Below are positions 44,201 through 53,279 of a DNA stretch of 64,000 nt, one piece after another. Position 1 is the stretch's first letter, and each line of letters begins with the position of its first letter. Below the pieces are notes generated by a model. It saw nothing but the letters and a program-made list of their open reading frames with translations. It had not been told where the DNA came from and did no database searches. Source of the DNA: an uncultured Bacteroidales bacterium (GTDB lineage: Bacteria; Bacteroidota; Bacteroidia; Bacteroidales; UBA932); contig CALUTW010000003.1 in NCBI GenBank assembly GCA_944323805.1, forward strand, positions 84,594-148,593, given 5' to 3'. The position numbers were made by a program, and so were the translations under genes.

Positions 44201-44391
44201 TGCTTGAGAAGACACCGATAGCAAGCCTGAGAGTCTATCTGAACGCACAGAATCTCTATACCTTTACCAAATATTCGGGCTATGACCCTGAAATCGGTGC
44301 CTACAACCAGAGCTCTCTGCTCCAGAACATCGACAGGGGACGTTATCCGACCCCGATGTCAATCACATTCGGTGTAAATATCGGATTTTAA
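41209..44391 (+). CDS. SusC-type TonB-dependent outer-membrane transporter
   Basis: The product has 1060 residues from the ATG at 41209, with signal peptide LITCLAMLVMSISLAAQ. A carboxypeptidase-D-like domain follows (VTGVVTSSVDGLPLPGVVVT), then a TonB-box-like EETIVIGYGTV, the plug (GKVAGVQITANSGAPGAASS, then IRVRG and LYIVDGIPFSG) and a beta-barrel ending in phenylalanine (TFGVNIGF). It imports mannan oligosaccharides across the outer membrane with SusD as lid. The SusD gene follows after 15 bp. Confidence 0.96.
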   Translation: MKSKLITCLAMLVMSISLAAQTRSVTGVVTSSVDGLPLPGVVVTVQDDNTRYGLTDLDGKYIVANVESGDVLVYTMMGFTTQSITITDQTDVDVILAEEATMLEETIVIGYGTVKKKDLTGSVASVNSDKLQETIATNVDQMLQGKVAGVQITANSGAPGAASSIRVRGASSINNTNEPLYIVDGIPFSGAGNTIGGFDWAGGSNGQNVVNPLSTIAPSDIVSIDILKDASATAIYGANGANGVIIITTRRGNAGRVNINYDGYVTAQMITNKLPMMNLREYAEYQIDLCDELGQSVSEMYKDPSLLGAGTDWQDAIFRTALMHSHSVSVTGGTEKVKVAASGGYTDQDGVIIGSGFTRFNARLNVDATILPWLSAGASLAFTHTDEVITNNDGTDGVVLQALTMQPSVPVYDFDGSWAGPETVYGASQYNPVWLAEMKSNDYKRNRSMGNFYLSIDPLKGLNIRTEYGFDYSDNNNVCFVPTYSFGTLSSDTNQIMQRDDHSIYWIWKTYANYNRTFAARHNFGAMLGFEASSSVWNGHQIIKQNLSSDDIHVVTTDGEFVSNNGWKDGSKMASAFGRLNYNYDERYYVTGTFRADASSKFGPNHKWGYFPSAALAWRLSNEKFFAGARNVVNELKLRAGYGMVGNSNINSFLYSSKMTAMNTWEGTGYYMANIANPDLRWEASEQYNVGIDLSFLQGRIALTVDAYLKQSKDLLLQLSVPSYLGGSTTYQDIATPMVNMGKTSNKGIDINLTTQNIVKPKFNWSSNIVFSLNRNKVVALNSETQTLSGNIDWWSGFQTATKIMVDQPIGVFYGYEVEGLFQSTEEILASPVQVEDPANPGTNLVNKTTGVYPGDIKFKDQNNDGYIDEKDQKVIGDPNPDFTFGFNNTFMIGNWDISLALTGSVGADVLNFARFRTEGMTSIWDNQTSAVLDRARIGEDGRLVPGTGYSKKYGYIVPRAATNDPNQNNRMSTRWIEDGSYLRIQNLSVAYRVPAKVLEKTPIASLRVYLNAQNLYTFTKYSGYDPEIGAYNQSSLLQNIDRGRYPTPMSITFGVNIGF

Positions 44392-44406
44392 CACGGAGGA
44401 AGACAA

Positions 44407-46233
44407 ATGAAAAAGACAATATATACAGTAATGCTTGCCGTGTCCCTCGCCGGGACGGTTTCCTGCGAGAAATTCCTTACTGTCGAACCGCAGGACACCA
44501 TTATGGCAGAAAACTATTATGTGAGCAGGGATGCAATCCGTGCAAACACCGCTGTCCTCTACAGCTCCAAGATATGGTTTGATTTCCATTCCAACTTCAT
44601 GTTCTATGCAGGAGACATGATGGCCGGGGACATGTACTATACATATGACCAGGAAGGACATTATTACTACAATTCAGTTACTCCTACAAACTCATACCTC
44701 CGTAACGGATGGCTCGGGCTTTTCAGGGTGGTCTCATTCTGTAACTCCGTGATAAATGACATGCCGGCTGCCGCCAGGAGCAACGGTATTTCGGAATCGG
44801 TCATAAGTGCCGCTATCGGGGAAGCCTATACAATCAGGGCGATGGCCTATCTGTTCCTTACCGAATATTGGGGAGAGGTGCCGATAATCGAAAATGCCAC
44901 TGAACTGATTATCTCTGAAAACCCTGATGACATCTATGTCAGGAGAAATACCCAGAATTCCCTCTATAAGTTCATGATAAGGGACCTTGAGGCGGCTATT
45001 CCTCTTCTTCCGGAGACTGACGACCCTGGAAGGGCCACTAAATGGAGTGCAATGGGACTTCTTGCGAAAGTGCAGCTCCAGTATGCGGCATATTCCATGG
45101 GCACTCCGGGTACAGGGGATGCAGCAGCCCTTTATGAAGCCGCGAAGACCAATGCCAGGAATGCAGTCGAAGGAGGACGTGCCAGCGGATACGGGCTGTA
45201 TGGGGATTATCCGGCAATGTTCAATCCTGCTGCAAACAACTGCAGCGAGTCTCTCATTGCAATCCAGTGCCAGACAGGAAACTATGGGGAAGGCAACGCC
45301 AGGAATGCCAACTTTTCCCGCAGTTCGCGCATAGCAGACCAGACATGGGGCGCAGGAAAAGGCCCTACAATCTCCCTTCAGGAGCTTTTCGACAATCCGT
45401 CTGATGTGAGGAGAAAGGCAATCTTCATGACTAACGGGGATTATTATGACAATCTTGCAACCGCCGAGGGAGGATATCGCTATCAGTATTCATACCGCAA
45501 CCCTGATGACCTTGACGTACAGGTCGAATCAGCAAACGAGATGCTTGCCCATTTCAAGAAATATGTCATCGGAAAACCTGATGATTGCGGCGGGAATGTC
45601 GGTCTGAACCAGGATGGAGGCAACAATCTCTATCTTCTCCGCTTTGCCGATGTGATGATGGTCTATATCGAGGCGTGCATAGGAACAGGCACTGAGACTT
45701 CGGACGGGACAGCGATAGAGTACATGGGTCAGATACTCCAGAGGGCCGGACTGACAAACGGCTATTCATCAGTATCGTTCATGGACCTTATCAGGGAGCG
45801 TCGTAAGGAATTTGCAATTGAAGGTATCAACTGGATGGATGTCAAGAGAGTATGGTACCGCAACCATCAGGCCGGCCTGGAATATCTGGCAGGAATGGAC
45901 AGGGACAAGAAATATGTCTTCAACTGGTCGAGCGAGAATTTTACATACGATACCGCCGGAAACCCTACCTACACAATTGAAGACCAGTATGCATGGGAGA
46001 ACGACAAGGCGTATTATACTACAATATGGGAAAGCATGGACATCACTTCCGAAAATGCTGACGGCACAACCAACCAGGATTATTACAAGGGAGCCGAGTG
46101 GCTGGAGGAAAACGGTCACAGGGTAATGAATATCAGCTTTACCGATGATTCGATGTATCTGCCGCTGCCGGAAGCCGAGGTTACCAATGCCCCGATTCTG
46201 CGTGAGCCTGCAGTAGAATATGATTTTGACTAA
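44407..46233 (+). CDS. SusD-type glycan-binding lipoprotein
   Basis: The product has 608 residues. The lipoprotein cysteine is in AGTVSCEKFL, followed by LTVEPQDTIMAENYYVSRD. The helical TPR-like core has GEAYTIRAMAYLFLTEYWGEVP, and the C-terminal part contains LIRERRKEFAIEGINWMDVKR, both standard for SusD/RagB. It sits on the SusC barrel and binds the incoming oligosaccharide. The length is within the normal range. Confidence 0.95.
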   Translation: MKKTIYTVMLAVSLAGTVSCEKFLTVEPQDTIMAENYYVSRDAIRANTAVLYSSKIWFDFHSNFMFYAGDMMAGDMYYTYDQEGHYYYNSVTPTNSYLRNGWLGLFRVVSFCNSVINDMPAAARSNGISESVISAAIGEAYTIRAMAYLFLTEYWGEVPIIENATELIISENPDDIYVRRNTQNSLYKFMIRDLEAAIPLLPETDDPGRATKWSAMGLLAKVQLQYAAYSMGTPGTGDAAALYEAAKTNARNAVEGGRASGYGLYGDYPAMFNPAANNCSESLIAIQCQTGNYGEGNARNANFSRSSRIADQTWGAGKGPTISLQELFDNPSDVRRKAIFMTNGDYYDNLATAEGGYRYQYSYRNPDDLDVQVESANEMLAHFKKYVIGKPDDCGGNVGLNQDGGNNLYLLRFADVMMVYIEACIGTGTETSDGTAIEYMGQILQRAGLTNGYSSVSFMDLIRERRKEFAIEGINWMDVKRVWYRNHQAGLEYLAGMDRDKKYVFNWSSENFTYDTAGNPTYTIEDQYAWENDKAYYTTIWESMDITSENADGTTNQDYYKGAEWLEENGHRVMNISFTDDSMYLPLPEAEVTNAPILREPAVEYDFD

Positions 46234-46256
46234 CATTATTTCAAGGAGAAAAAGTA

Positions 46257-47429
46257 ATGAATAGAATTATAAATACAATACTTGCAGCCGGTCTGATGCT
46301 GGCGGGCCTTCTGCCTGTGGCATGTAACAAGGCAGACAGCCCTGATGCCGACCCGGTAGTCCGTTATATCAGGCCTGTAGATCCGGCAATGGGAGACAAG
46401 CTTCTTACAGAGGTCTCTATGGGAAGTACGATTGCGGTCATAGGGGAAGGACTCGCAGGAGTCAACTATATCGCTTTCAATGACCAGGTGTCGAAACTCA
46501 ACCCTACTCTCGTCACGCCGACATCAATCATAGTGACCGTACCGAGCACCATGCCTGAGGAAATCACGAACAAGATGTATGTCCGTACAAGTGCCGGCAA
46601 GAGCACCGAACATGATCTGGCCGTGATAATACCTTCTCCTTCCGTAGAGTCCATCAGCTGTGAATATGCACCTGCCGGTTCGGAAGTGACAATCTACGGC
46701 AACTATTTCTTCCCGGCAGAAGACGGTCTTGTGGATGTGGTCTTCCCGGGCAACTACGAGGCTGAAGTGAAAAGCGTGACAGATACCGAGATTGTCTGTG
46801 TCGTACCTGATGAGGCTGTCAATGAAGGCGAAATCCGTGTGACATCGGCATACGGGACATCGAGGTCACTGTTCACATGGAGGAATTCCGAAGGCCTTGT
46901 CCTTGATTTTGAAGAAACTTCATGGAATACATGGAACTTGAGTACCTTTGCATCTGAAGGCGGATGCAGCGGGCAGTATATGGAGCTCGTAGGAACGACC
47001 GGAAGCTGGACATGGCCTGACAACAAGCTGCAGTTCCTGTACCCTAATCCTACCCAGAAGCCTCTGCTTTCAGGAGAAGGGGAGGTGTCGGATTACTCTC
47101 TGTGCTTCGAATATTGCTGTGAAAGCTGGGATGACGTGCAGATGATAATATGGTTCAGCACAAATGATACAATCCACAATGTCGACAGTGAAGATGCCCA
47201 GTACCACTGGAAACAATACCGGGAAGGAATTGACAAGGGCGTATGGAAGACAATCTATATCCCTCTGTCGGAGTTCAAGGTCGACAAAGAGGAGAAGACC
47301 GATGAAAGGTCGATAGAAAGCTTTGACGACATGATAAATCTCAGCATGATGTTTTTCGGCGGAGCCGATGTCATAGGAGGCGATATCGATGTCAAGATTG
47401 ATAATATCAGACTTGTGAAAAACAGATAA
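46257..47429 (+). CDS. surface glycan-binding lipoprotein with two TIG domains
   Basis: The product has 390 residues with a lipoprotein signal (LAGLLPVACNK). Residues about 35-125 and 125-210 are IPT/TIG immunoglobulin-like domains (GSTIAVIGEGLAGVNYIAFN and GSEVTIYGNYFFPAEDG). The C-terminal 180 residues form a beta-rich domain with many aromatic residues (EETSWNTWNL, GSWTWPDNKLQF), as in the glycan-binding SusE/F-position proteins of mannan and xyloglucan loci. Its place right after SusD supports a role in holding polysaccharide at the cell surface. It has no catalytic motif. Confidence 0.85.
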   Translation: MNRIINTILAAGLMLAGLLPVACNKADSPDADPVVRYIRPVDPAMGDKLLTEVSMGSTIAVIGEGLAGVNYIAFNDQVSKLNPTLVTPTSIIVTVPSTMPEEITNKMYVRTSAGKSTEHDLAVIIPSPSVESISCEYAPAGSEVTIYGNYFFPAEDGLVDVVFPGNYEAEVKSVTDTEIVCVVPDEAVNEGEIRVTSAYGTSRSLFTWRNSEGLVLDFEETSWNTWNLSTFASEGGCSGQYMELVGTTGSWTWPDNKLQFLYPNPTQKPLLSGEGEVSDYSLCFEYCCESWDDVQMIIWFSTNDTIHNVDSEDAQYHWKQYREGIDKGVWKTIYIPLSEFKVDKEEKTDERSIESFDDMINLSMMFFGGADVIGGDIDVKIDNIRLVKNR

Positions 47430-47441
47430 AAAGTGGAAAAG

Positions 47442-49421
47442 ATGTATAGAAGACTTTCATATATATTCATGCCGTTCGCCATCATGCTGGCCGCATGCTT
47501 GACAGCCTGCGAGAAAGCGCCGAACGGGTACGAGGTCGACGAGGATGCTGTTGTCCTGGAGGCATACGGACCTAATCCCGTCCTCAGGGGAAGTGACCTG
47601 ACCTTCATCGGGCAGAATCTTGACAGGATTACGGCTGTCATACTGCCTGTAGACATAGAGATACCTTCATCGGAGTTCAAGGAGGCAAGTGCAAACTCAT
47701 TCAAGGTCACGGTGCCTGTCGAGTGTGAACCGGGAACAGTGACACTGGTATATGGCGGCGGGACAATTACCGCAAAGACAACTCTTTCCTATACCGAGCA
47801 GTTCTCGATATCATCCGTGAAGCCTCAGGATGAGTCCCTTACGGTGCTGTCTGCCGGCGATTCAGTCGTTGTGGAAGGTGAATATCTCAATAATATCGTG
47901 AAATTTGTCTTCGAGACAGGAGGCGCAGTGGCAGAAGGGGACCTTATAGGCACACATACAAGGCATCAGGTGTGTTTTGCAGTACCGGCAGGCGCAATGA
48001 CGGGCAGGATATATGGGGAGGACAGCAACGGCAACCAGGCTTATTCTGAAAACGAGCTTCAGATCCGTCAGCCGGTTGTGACAGGTGTCGCTCCTGTAAA
48101 GGATGTACGACCTGGAGACGATGTGACAATATCGGGAGAATTGCTTGACCAGATTGTTTCCGTTGCATTTACCGGTGCAGCCGAGGCCATCCTTTCAGAA
48201 GATTTTGAAGCACGGTCAGCGACAGCCATTACGGTGGCTGTGCCTGCGGATGCGCATGACGGGGCCCTTACATTGGTGTCTGCGGCACAGCAGGAAATCG
48301 TGACGTCCCAGTCCATTGAAATGAAAGTGCCGGGTAGCCTGTCATTTGCATCAGAGAATGTATACAAGGCCGGCAGGCAGATTGTCATCAATGGCTCTGA
48401 CCTCGATCTTGTGACATCTGTGACTTTCGCAGGAGGAATTGCAGGCACGTTCACTTATGCTGATGGTGCGTTGACAGTAACTATACCTGACACCGCAACA
48501 GATGGAGCCTTGACATTGGGAACGGCTGCAGGCAAGAGTGTATCGACATCAGCCGTAACTCTTGTCAAGCCGGTCATCACAGGAATAAATCCTGAATCAG
48601 TCGTAGCCGGAGAGACATTTGTCATAACAGGTACGGACCTCGACCTTGCCGTAGACGTTACTCTCGGAGGCCAGAGCTGTGCATTTTCAGTGTCGGAGGA
48701 CGGTTCGTCCATCACGGTCACGACAGCAGCGACAAGTGCGACAGGCAGGGTCGCAGTCTCCGCAGCCAACGGTTACAGGGCAGAGTCATCCCAGGAGGTG
48801 ACAGTAACCTACAATTCCATAGTGGTCGTATCCGAGCTTACACGGTCCGTGAAGCCAGGCGAGCCGGTTACAATGAAAGGCTCGAAGTTCAATATGATCG
48901 AGGCAATCTATGTGGGAGAGGCCAAGGTCACTTCATATACAAGCAGAACCGATACTGAGATTGTCTTCACGATGCCGGAAGTGGCAGCCGCATCCTATAA
49001 TCTCAGGTTTGTCCTGACTACCGGAGAAGAAGAGGAGTGTGCACTGCCGATTGAAGTTACAGGACTTGCCACGATAATCCAGTTGTGGGAAGGAAGCTGG
49101 GATGCCGGAAACTGGACCGGGAACCAGGACCTTGCATGGGGCGGATTCGACTGGTCGACAATCGACATTTCCCAGGGTACGGCAACACTTGTCGCTGAAG
49201 TTGAACAGGATGCATCTTCAACATGGTGGCAGTTCATGCTGAAGACCGGGACATCGTGGGCTGACCTTGCGGGAATGCAGCAGATTGACATGGTCCAGGG
49301 GCAGACTGTCATTGAAGTCAATTTCACGCAGACAATGCTTGATGATATAAGAAATAATAACGGACTGATCATCACAGGATGTTATTATACGCTGAAGAAA
49401 CTGTATATCAGTATAGAATAG
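47442..49421 (+). CDS. long TIG-repeat surface lipoprotein with C-terminal jelly-roll-like domain
   Basis: The product has 659 residues from the ATG at 47442; a GTG at 47433 is less likely. The lipobox is AACLTACEK. Residues about 35-540 are a chain of six or so IPT/TIG-like units, each starting with a phrase such as RGSDLTFIGQNL, AGDSVVVEGEYL, PGDDVTISGELL, AGRQIVINGSDL, AGETFVITGTDL and PGEPVTMKGSKF. The last 115 residues (LWEGSWDAGNWTGNQDLAW, then STWWQFMLKTG) are rich in tryptophan and look like a carbohydrate-binding beta-sandwich. It would act as a long arm that presents the binding domain away from the membrane (inference). Confidence 0.8.
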   Translation: MYRRLSYIFMPFAIMLAACLTACEKAPNGYEVDEDAVVLEAYGPNPVLRGSDLTFIGQNLDRITAVILPVDIEIPSSEFKEASANSFKVTVPVECEPGTVTLVYGGGTITAKTTLSYTEQFSISSVKPQDESLTVLSAGDSVVVEGEYLNNIVKFVFETGGAVAEGDLIGTHTRHQVCFAVPAGAMTGRIYGEDSNGNQAYSENELQIRQPVVTGVAPVKDVRPGDDVTISGELLDQIVSVAFTGAAEAILSEDFEARSATAITVAVPADAHDGALTLVSAAQQEIVTSQSIEMKVPGSLSFASENVYKAGRQIVINGSDLDLVTSVTFAGGIAGTFTYADGALTVTIPDTATDGALTLGTAAGKSVSTSAVTLVKPVITGINPESVVAGETFVITGTDLDLAVDVTLGGQSCAFSVSEDGSSITVTTAATSATGRVAVSAANGYRAESSQEVTVTYNSIVVVSELTRSVKPGEPVTMKGSKFNMIEAIYVGEAKVTSYTSRTDTEIVFTMPEVAAASYNLRFVLTTGEEEECALPIEVTGLATIIQLWEGSWDAGNWTGNQDLAWGGFDWSTIDISQGTATLVAEVEQDASSTWWQFMLKTGTSWADLAGMQQIDMVQGQTVIEVNFTQTMLDDIRNNNGLIITGCYYTLKKLYISIE

Positions 49422-49447
49422 TCCATATTATCTAATATCTGATTATC

Positions 49448-50875
49448 ATGATGAAAGTGAATAGCATCATTTGCATATGGCTTCTGTCGCTGATGGTTGT
49501 CTGGTCCTGCTCGAAAGGGCAGGAGCCGGGCGGCCAGGCAGAAGGCACGGTACCTGTCACGGAGTCTGTGAGCATTCAGGACGGGGCGACCGGTGTCGCT
49601 GTCGACCTGGGCTATATCGATGTGACATATGATGTCCCTGTGGCAGTTGCTGATGCCTCGGCAATCACTCTGTCCGGTACAGAAGTCGAGGTCACGGCAA
49701 TGAACATGAAGATCCGCATCTCATTCGGAGACCTTCTCGGCGAGACTGAATACACGCTGACTGTCGGCAAGGGAGCTGTGGTGTCAAGAACCGGCAATCT
49801 GCCGGCAGAGGCCCTGACCCTGACATTTACCACAGGAGAGGACCGGGATGCACCATATGTCCCCGGCGAGCCGGGAGACTATTCCACGACACTTGCTGTC
49901 GAGAACCCTCTTCCAGCAGCAGACAGGCTGTACAGGTATCTGCTCGACATTTACGGCAGGAAGACACTTTCCGGAGCTATGGCGCATGTCGACTGGAACA
50001 CCGATGAGGCTGAATGGGTAGGCAGATATACCGGGAAATACCCGGCAATAGCGTTCTTCGATTATATTCATCTGACAGATTCCGGAGACGGGGAGTGGAT
50101 TGACTATGGAGACATAACCACGGTCAGGGAATGGTGGGAAGACGGAGGACTCGTAGGTGCGTCATGGCACTGGAATGTCCCGGTGTCGCAAGGCAGCAGC
50201 GAGATATCCTTCAATGCGGACGGAAACAGTTTCAGCGCATCAGAGGCAGTCAGGGAAGGCACGTGGGAAAATGATGTCGTGAATGCCGACCTGGACAAGC
50301 TTGCCGGGTATCTCAAGCTGCTTCAGGCAGAGGGTATACCTGTGCTGTGGAGGCCGTTGCACGAGGCCGCAGGAAACACATATACATACAATTCCGGTGC
50401 ATGGTTCTGGTGGGGAGCCGACGGTGCGGCCGCATTCAGAAATCTCTGGATATATGTTTTCGAGTATCTTGAGAAAGCGGGAGTCAACAATCTGATATGG
50501 GTCTGGACTACACAGACATCCGTATATGAAGACGCAGACTACGCATTCTATCCTGGCGATGAGTATGTGGATATAGTCGGACGGGACATATACAATCTCA
50601 ATGATGCATCTGCAATTGCCGCACAGTTCGGGACCATTGCACGTATGACAACGCATAAGATGGTAACATTCTCCGAGCTCGGAGGTGTCCCTGACATGGC
50701 GGCACAGTGGGATGCCGGTGCGAATTGGCTGTATTTCATGCCATGGTATGACTATGACAATGACTATACGGAAGGATATGACCACGAACATGCCGATATG
50801 GACTGGTGGAAGGCATCCTTTGCTTCCGATGCCGTGATTACGAGGGATGAACTCCCGGCCAACCTTTTTGAATAG
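49448..50875 (+). CDS. GH26 endo-beta-mannanase lipoprotein with Big_5 domain
   Basis: The product has 475 residues. The lipoprotein cysteine is in LMVVWSCSKG. Residues about 33-130 form a Big_5 (bacterial Ig-like) domain ending LTLTFTTGED. The GH26 barrel follows, with acid/base E306 in WRPLHEAAG and nucleophile E410 in FSELGGVP, and the aromatic wall GAWFWWG. It cleaves beta-1,4-mannan. With an Ig spacer and lipid anchor, directly after the surface binding proteins, it is the best candidate for the surface mannanase that makes oligosaccharides for SusC/D. Confidence 0.92.
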   Translation: MMKVNSIICIWLLSLMVVWSCSKGQEPGGQAEGTVPVTESVSIQDGATGVAVDLGYIDVTYDVPVAVADASAITLSGTEVEVTAMNMKIRISFGDLLGETEYTLTVGKGAVVSRTGNLPAEALTLTFTTGEDRDAPYVPGEPGDYSTTLAVENPLPAADRLYRYLLDIYGRKTLSGAMAHVDWNTDEAEWVGRYTGKYPAIAFFDYIHLTDSGDGEWIDYGDITTVREWWEDGGLVGASWHWNVPVSQGSSEISFNADGNSFSASEAVREGTWENDVVNADLDKLAGYLKLLQAEGIPVLWRPLHEAAGNTYTYNSGAWFWWGADGAAAFRNLWIYVFEYLEKAGVNNLIWVWTTQTSVYEDADYAFYPGDEYVDIVGRDIYNLNDASAIAAQFGTIARMTTHKMVTFSELGGVPDMAAQWDAGANWLYFMPWYDYDNDYTEGYDHEHADMDWWKASFASDAVITRDELPANLFE

Positions 50876-50918
50876 ATCCCGTCAGTCTGTATTATTGATG
50901 CAAATTCAGGAAACCGTC

Positions 50919-53219
50919 ATGAAAAACCGCAGGAAAATAACTTTGATAACAGCTTGTATGATGATGGCAGCTTGCTCGGGGGAGAAAGCCCCTCTGTATA
51001 AGGATGCTTCAGTCCCGGTGGAGAAAAGGGTGGAGGACCTGCTGTCCAGAATGACCCTTGAAGAGAAAGTCGGACAGATGAACCAGTTCGTCGGACTGGA
51101 ACATATCAGGAAGAACGAAGCCTCGCTCAGTGAGGAAGACCTGAGGAACAATACTGCAAATGCCTTCTATCCAGGATTTTCCGCCGATTCAGTAGCTGAC
51201 TGGACAAGGAAGGGGCTTGTAGGCTCGTTCCTTCATGTCCTTACCATAGAGGAGGCCAATTATCTCCAGTCCCTTGCAATGCAGAGCAGGCTGGCAATTC
51301 CCGTCATTTTCGGGATAGATGCCATACATGGCAACGCCAATGCCCCGGACAATACTGTATATCCGACTAATATCGGGCTTGCAGGCACCTTTGACCTCGA
51401 CCTTGCCTACAGGATAGCCAGGGAGACGGCGGCAGAGATGAGGGCAATGAACATGCACTGGACTTTCAATCCGAATGTGGAGGTTGCGAGGGATCCGCGC
51501 TGGGGAAGAGTCGGGGAGACATTCGGGGAAGACCCGTATCTGGTGTCTAAGATGGGTGTCCAGACTGTAAAGGGCTATCAGGGAGACCTGTCGTCAGATG
51601 ATGTCCTTGCCTGTATAAAGCATTTCGCAGGGGGCAGCCAGCCGATCAACGGTACTAACGGCTCTCCGACAGACCTTTCAGAAAGGACGATAAGGGAAGT
51701 GTTCTTTCCTCCGTTCGAGGAGGGGGTAAAGGCAGGTGCAATGTCACTGATGACCGCCCACAATGAATTGAACGGTATCCCGTGCCACAGCAATGACTGG
51801 CTGATGGAGGACGTGCTCCGTGGAGAATGGGATTTCAGGGGATTTGTTGTGAGCGACTGGATGGACATAGAGCACATATACGACCTCCATGCCACGGCGG
51901 AAAATCTCAAGGAGGCCTTTTATCAGAGCATCATGGCCGGAATGGACATGCATATGCACGGGGTATACTGGAATGAATATGTATGCGAACTGGTCCGGGA
52001 GGGCAGGATTCCAGAGAGCCGCATAGACGAGTCTGTGCGGAGGATACTCGACATCAAGTTCCGTCTCGGGCTGTTCGAGCAGCCATATGCCGACGAGAAT
52101 ACAACGATGGATGTGAGGCTCTGTGATGAACACCGGAATACGGCTCTGGAGGCCGCACGCAAGTCGGTCGTACTGCTGAAGAATGACGGGCTGCTGCCGT
52201 TGTCAAAGGACAGGTACCGCAGGGTGCTGGTAACAGGTATAAATGCCGATGACCACAATATCCTCGGCGACTGGAGTGCGGACCAGAAAGCGGAGAATGT
52301 CATAACAGTGCTGGAGGGCCTGAAAATGGTATCCCCGGAAACAGACTTTGTCTTCGTGGACCAGGGATGGGATCCGAGGAACATGTCCAGGGCCAAGGTG
52401 AACAGGGCTGCATCCGTGGCACGTACATGTGACCTTAACATAGTTGTGGCAGGGGAGTACATGTACCGCGGCCGCTGGACTGAGAGGACATCCGGAGAGG
52501 ATACCGACCGCTCGGACATTGACCTTGTAGGGCTGCAGAACGAGCTGATACGGAAAGTGGCTGCGTCGGGGAAGCCGACAATACTGGTGCTTGTTTCAGG
52601 CCGTCCGCTCGGTACGGAATGGGCTGCAGAGCATCTCCCGGCACTTATCAATGCCTGGGAGCCCGGTATGTATGGCGGGCAGGCGATAGCGGAGATACTG
52701 TACGGTAAAGTCAACCCGTCCGCAAAGCTTGCAGTCACGATACCGCGCTCGGTAGGACAGACACAGATGATATACAATCATAAGCCGTCACAATACTTCC
52801 ACCCGTATGCAGTCACTCCGAGCACCCCGCTCTATCCTTTCGGATACGGACTGTCGTACAACACATATGAATATTCTGACCTTACGATAGACAAGGAGGA
52901 AATGACGGCTGAGCAGACCCTGAAAGTGTCTGTCAAAGTGAAGAATACCGGCAAGATGGCCGGGGATGAGATTGTCCAGCTGTATATACGGGACTGTTTT
53001 TCACAGGTAACAAGGCCTGTCAAGGAGCTTAAGGATTTTGCAAGGATTCCGCTTGCTCCGGGCGAGGAGAAGACCGTGGAATTTACCGTGACTCCGGACA
53101 AGCTTATGTTCCTGGACAGGCATCTGGACCCGATAGTCGAACCGGGGGAATTCATACTGATGGTCGGCCCGTCATCAGCGGACAGCGATCTGCTCAGGAA
53201 AAGCTTCCGTGTCAGATAG
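50919..53219 (+). CDS. GH3 beta-glycosidase (BglX-type, probable periplasmic beta-glucosidase)
   Basis: The product has 766 residues from the ATG at 50919; the frame is open further upstream but that part overlaps the GH26 gene. The lipobox is MMAACSGEK. The GH3 N-domain has the nucleophile D313 in FVVSDWMDIEHIYDL and the substrate motif KHFAGGSQPINGTNG; the C-domain carries VAGEYMYRGRWTERTSGEDT; a FnIII-like domain (VKVKNTGKMAGDEIVQLYI) closes the protein. It should remove terminal glucose from glucomannan oligosaccharides, though a beta-mannosidase role is possible. Confidence 0.9.
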   Translation: MKNRRKITLITACMMMAACSGEKAPLYKDASVPVEKRVEDLLSRMTLEEKVGQMNQFVGLEHIRKNEASLSEEDLRNNTANAFYPGFSADSVADWTRKGLVGSFLHVLTIEEANYLQSLAMQSRLAIPVIFGIDAIHGNANAPDNTVYPTNIGLAGTFDLDLAYRIARETAAEMRAMNMHWTFNPNVEVARDPRWGRVGETFGEDPYLVSKMGVQTVKGYQGDLSSDDVLACIKHFAGGSQPINGTNGSPTDLSERTIREVFFPPFEEGVKAGAMSLMTAHNELNGIPCHSNDWLMEDVLRGEWDFRGFVVSDWMDIEHIYDLHATAENLKEAFYQSIMAGMDMHMHGVYWNEYVCELVREGRIPESRIDESVRRILDIKFRLGLFEQPYADENTTMDVRLCDEHRNTALEAARKSVVLLKNDGLLPLSKDRYRRVLVTGINADDHNILGDWSADQKAENVITVLEGLKMVSPETDFVFVDQGWDPRNMSRAKVNRAASVARTCDLNIVVAGEYMYRGRWTERTSGEDTDRSDIDLVGLQNELIRKVAASGKPTILVLVSGRPLGTEWAAEHLPALINAWEPGMYGGQAIAEILYGKVNPSAKLAVTIPRSVGQTQMIYNHKPSQYFHPYAVTPSTPLYPFGYGLSYNTYEYSDLTIDKEEMTAEQTLKVSVKVKNTGKMAGDEIVQLYIRDCFSQVTRPVKELKDFARIPLAPGEEKTVEFTVTPDKLMFLDRHLDPIVEPGEFILMVGPSSADSDLLRKSFRVR

Positions 53220-53279
53220 GCTGCCGGCTTACGGAGGAATACAGGGATTGAACATGGTAAAAGAAAACAAATTAAGACA

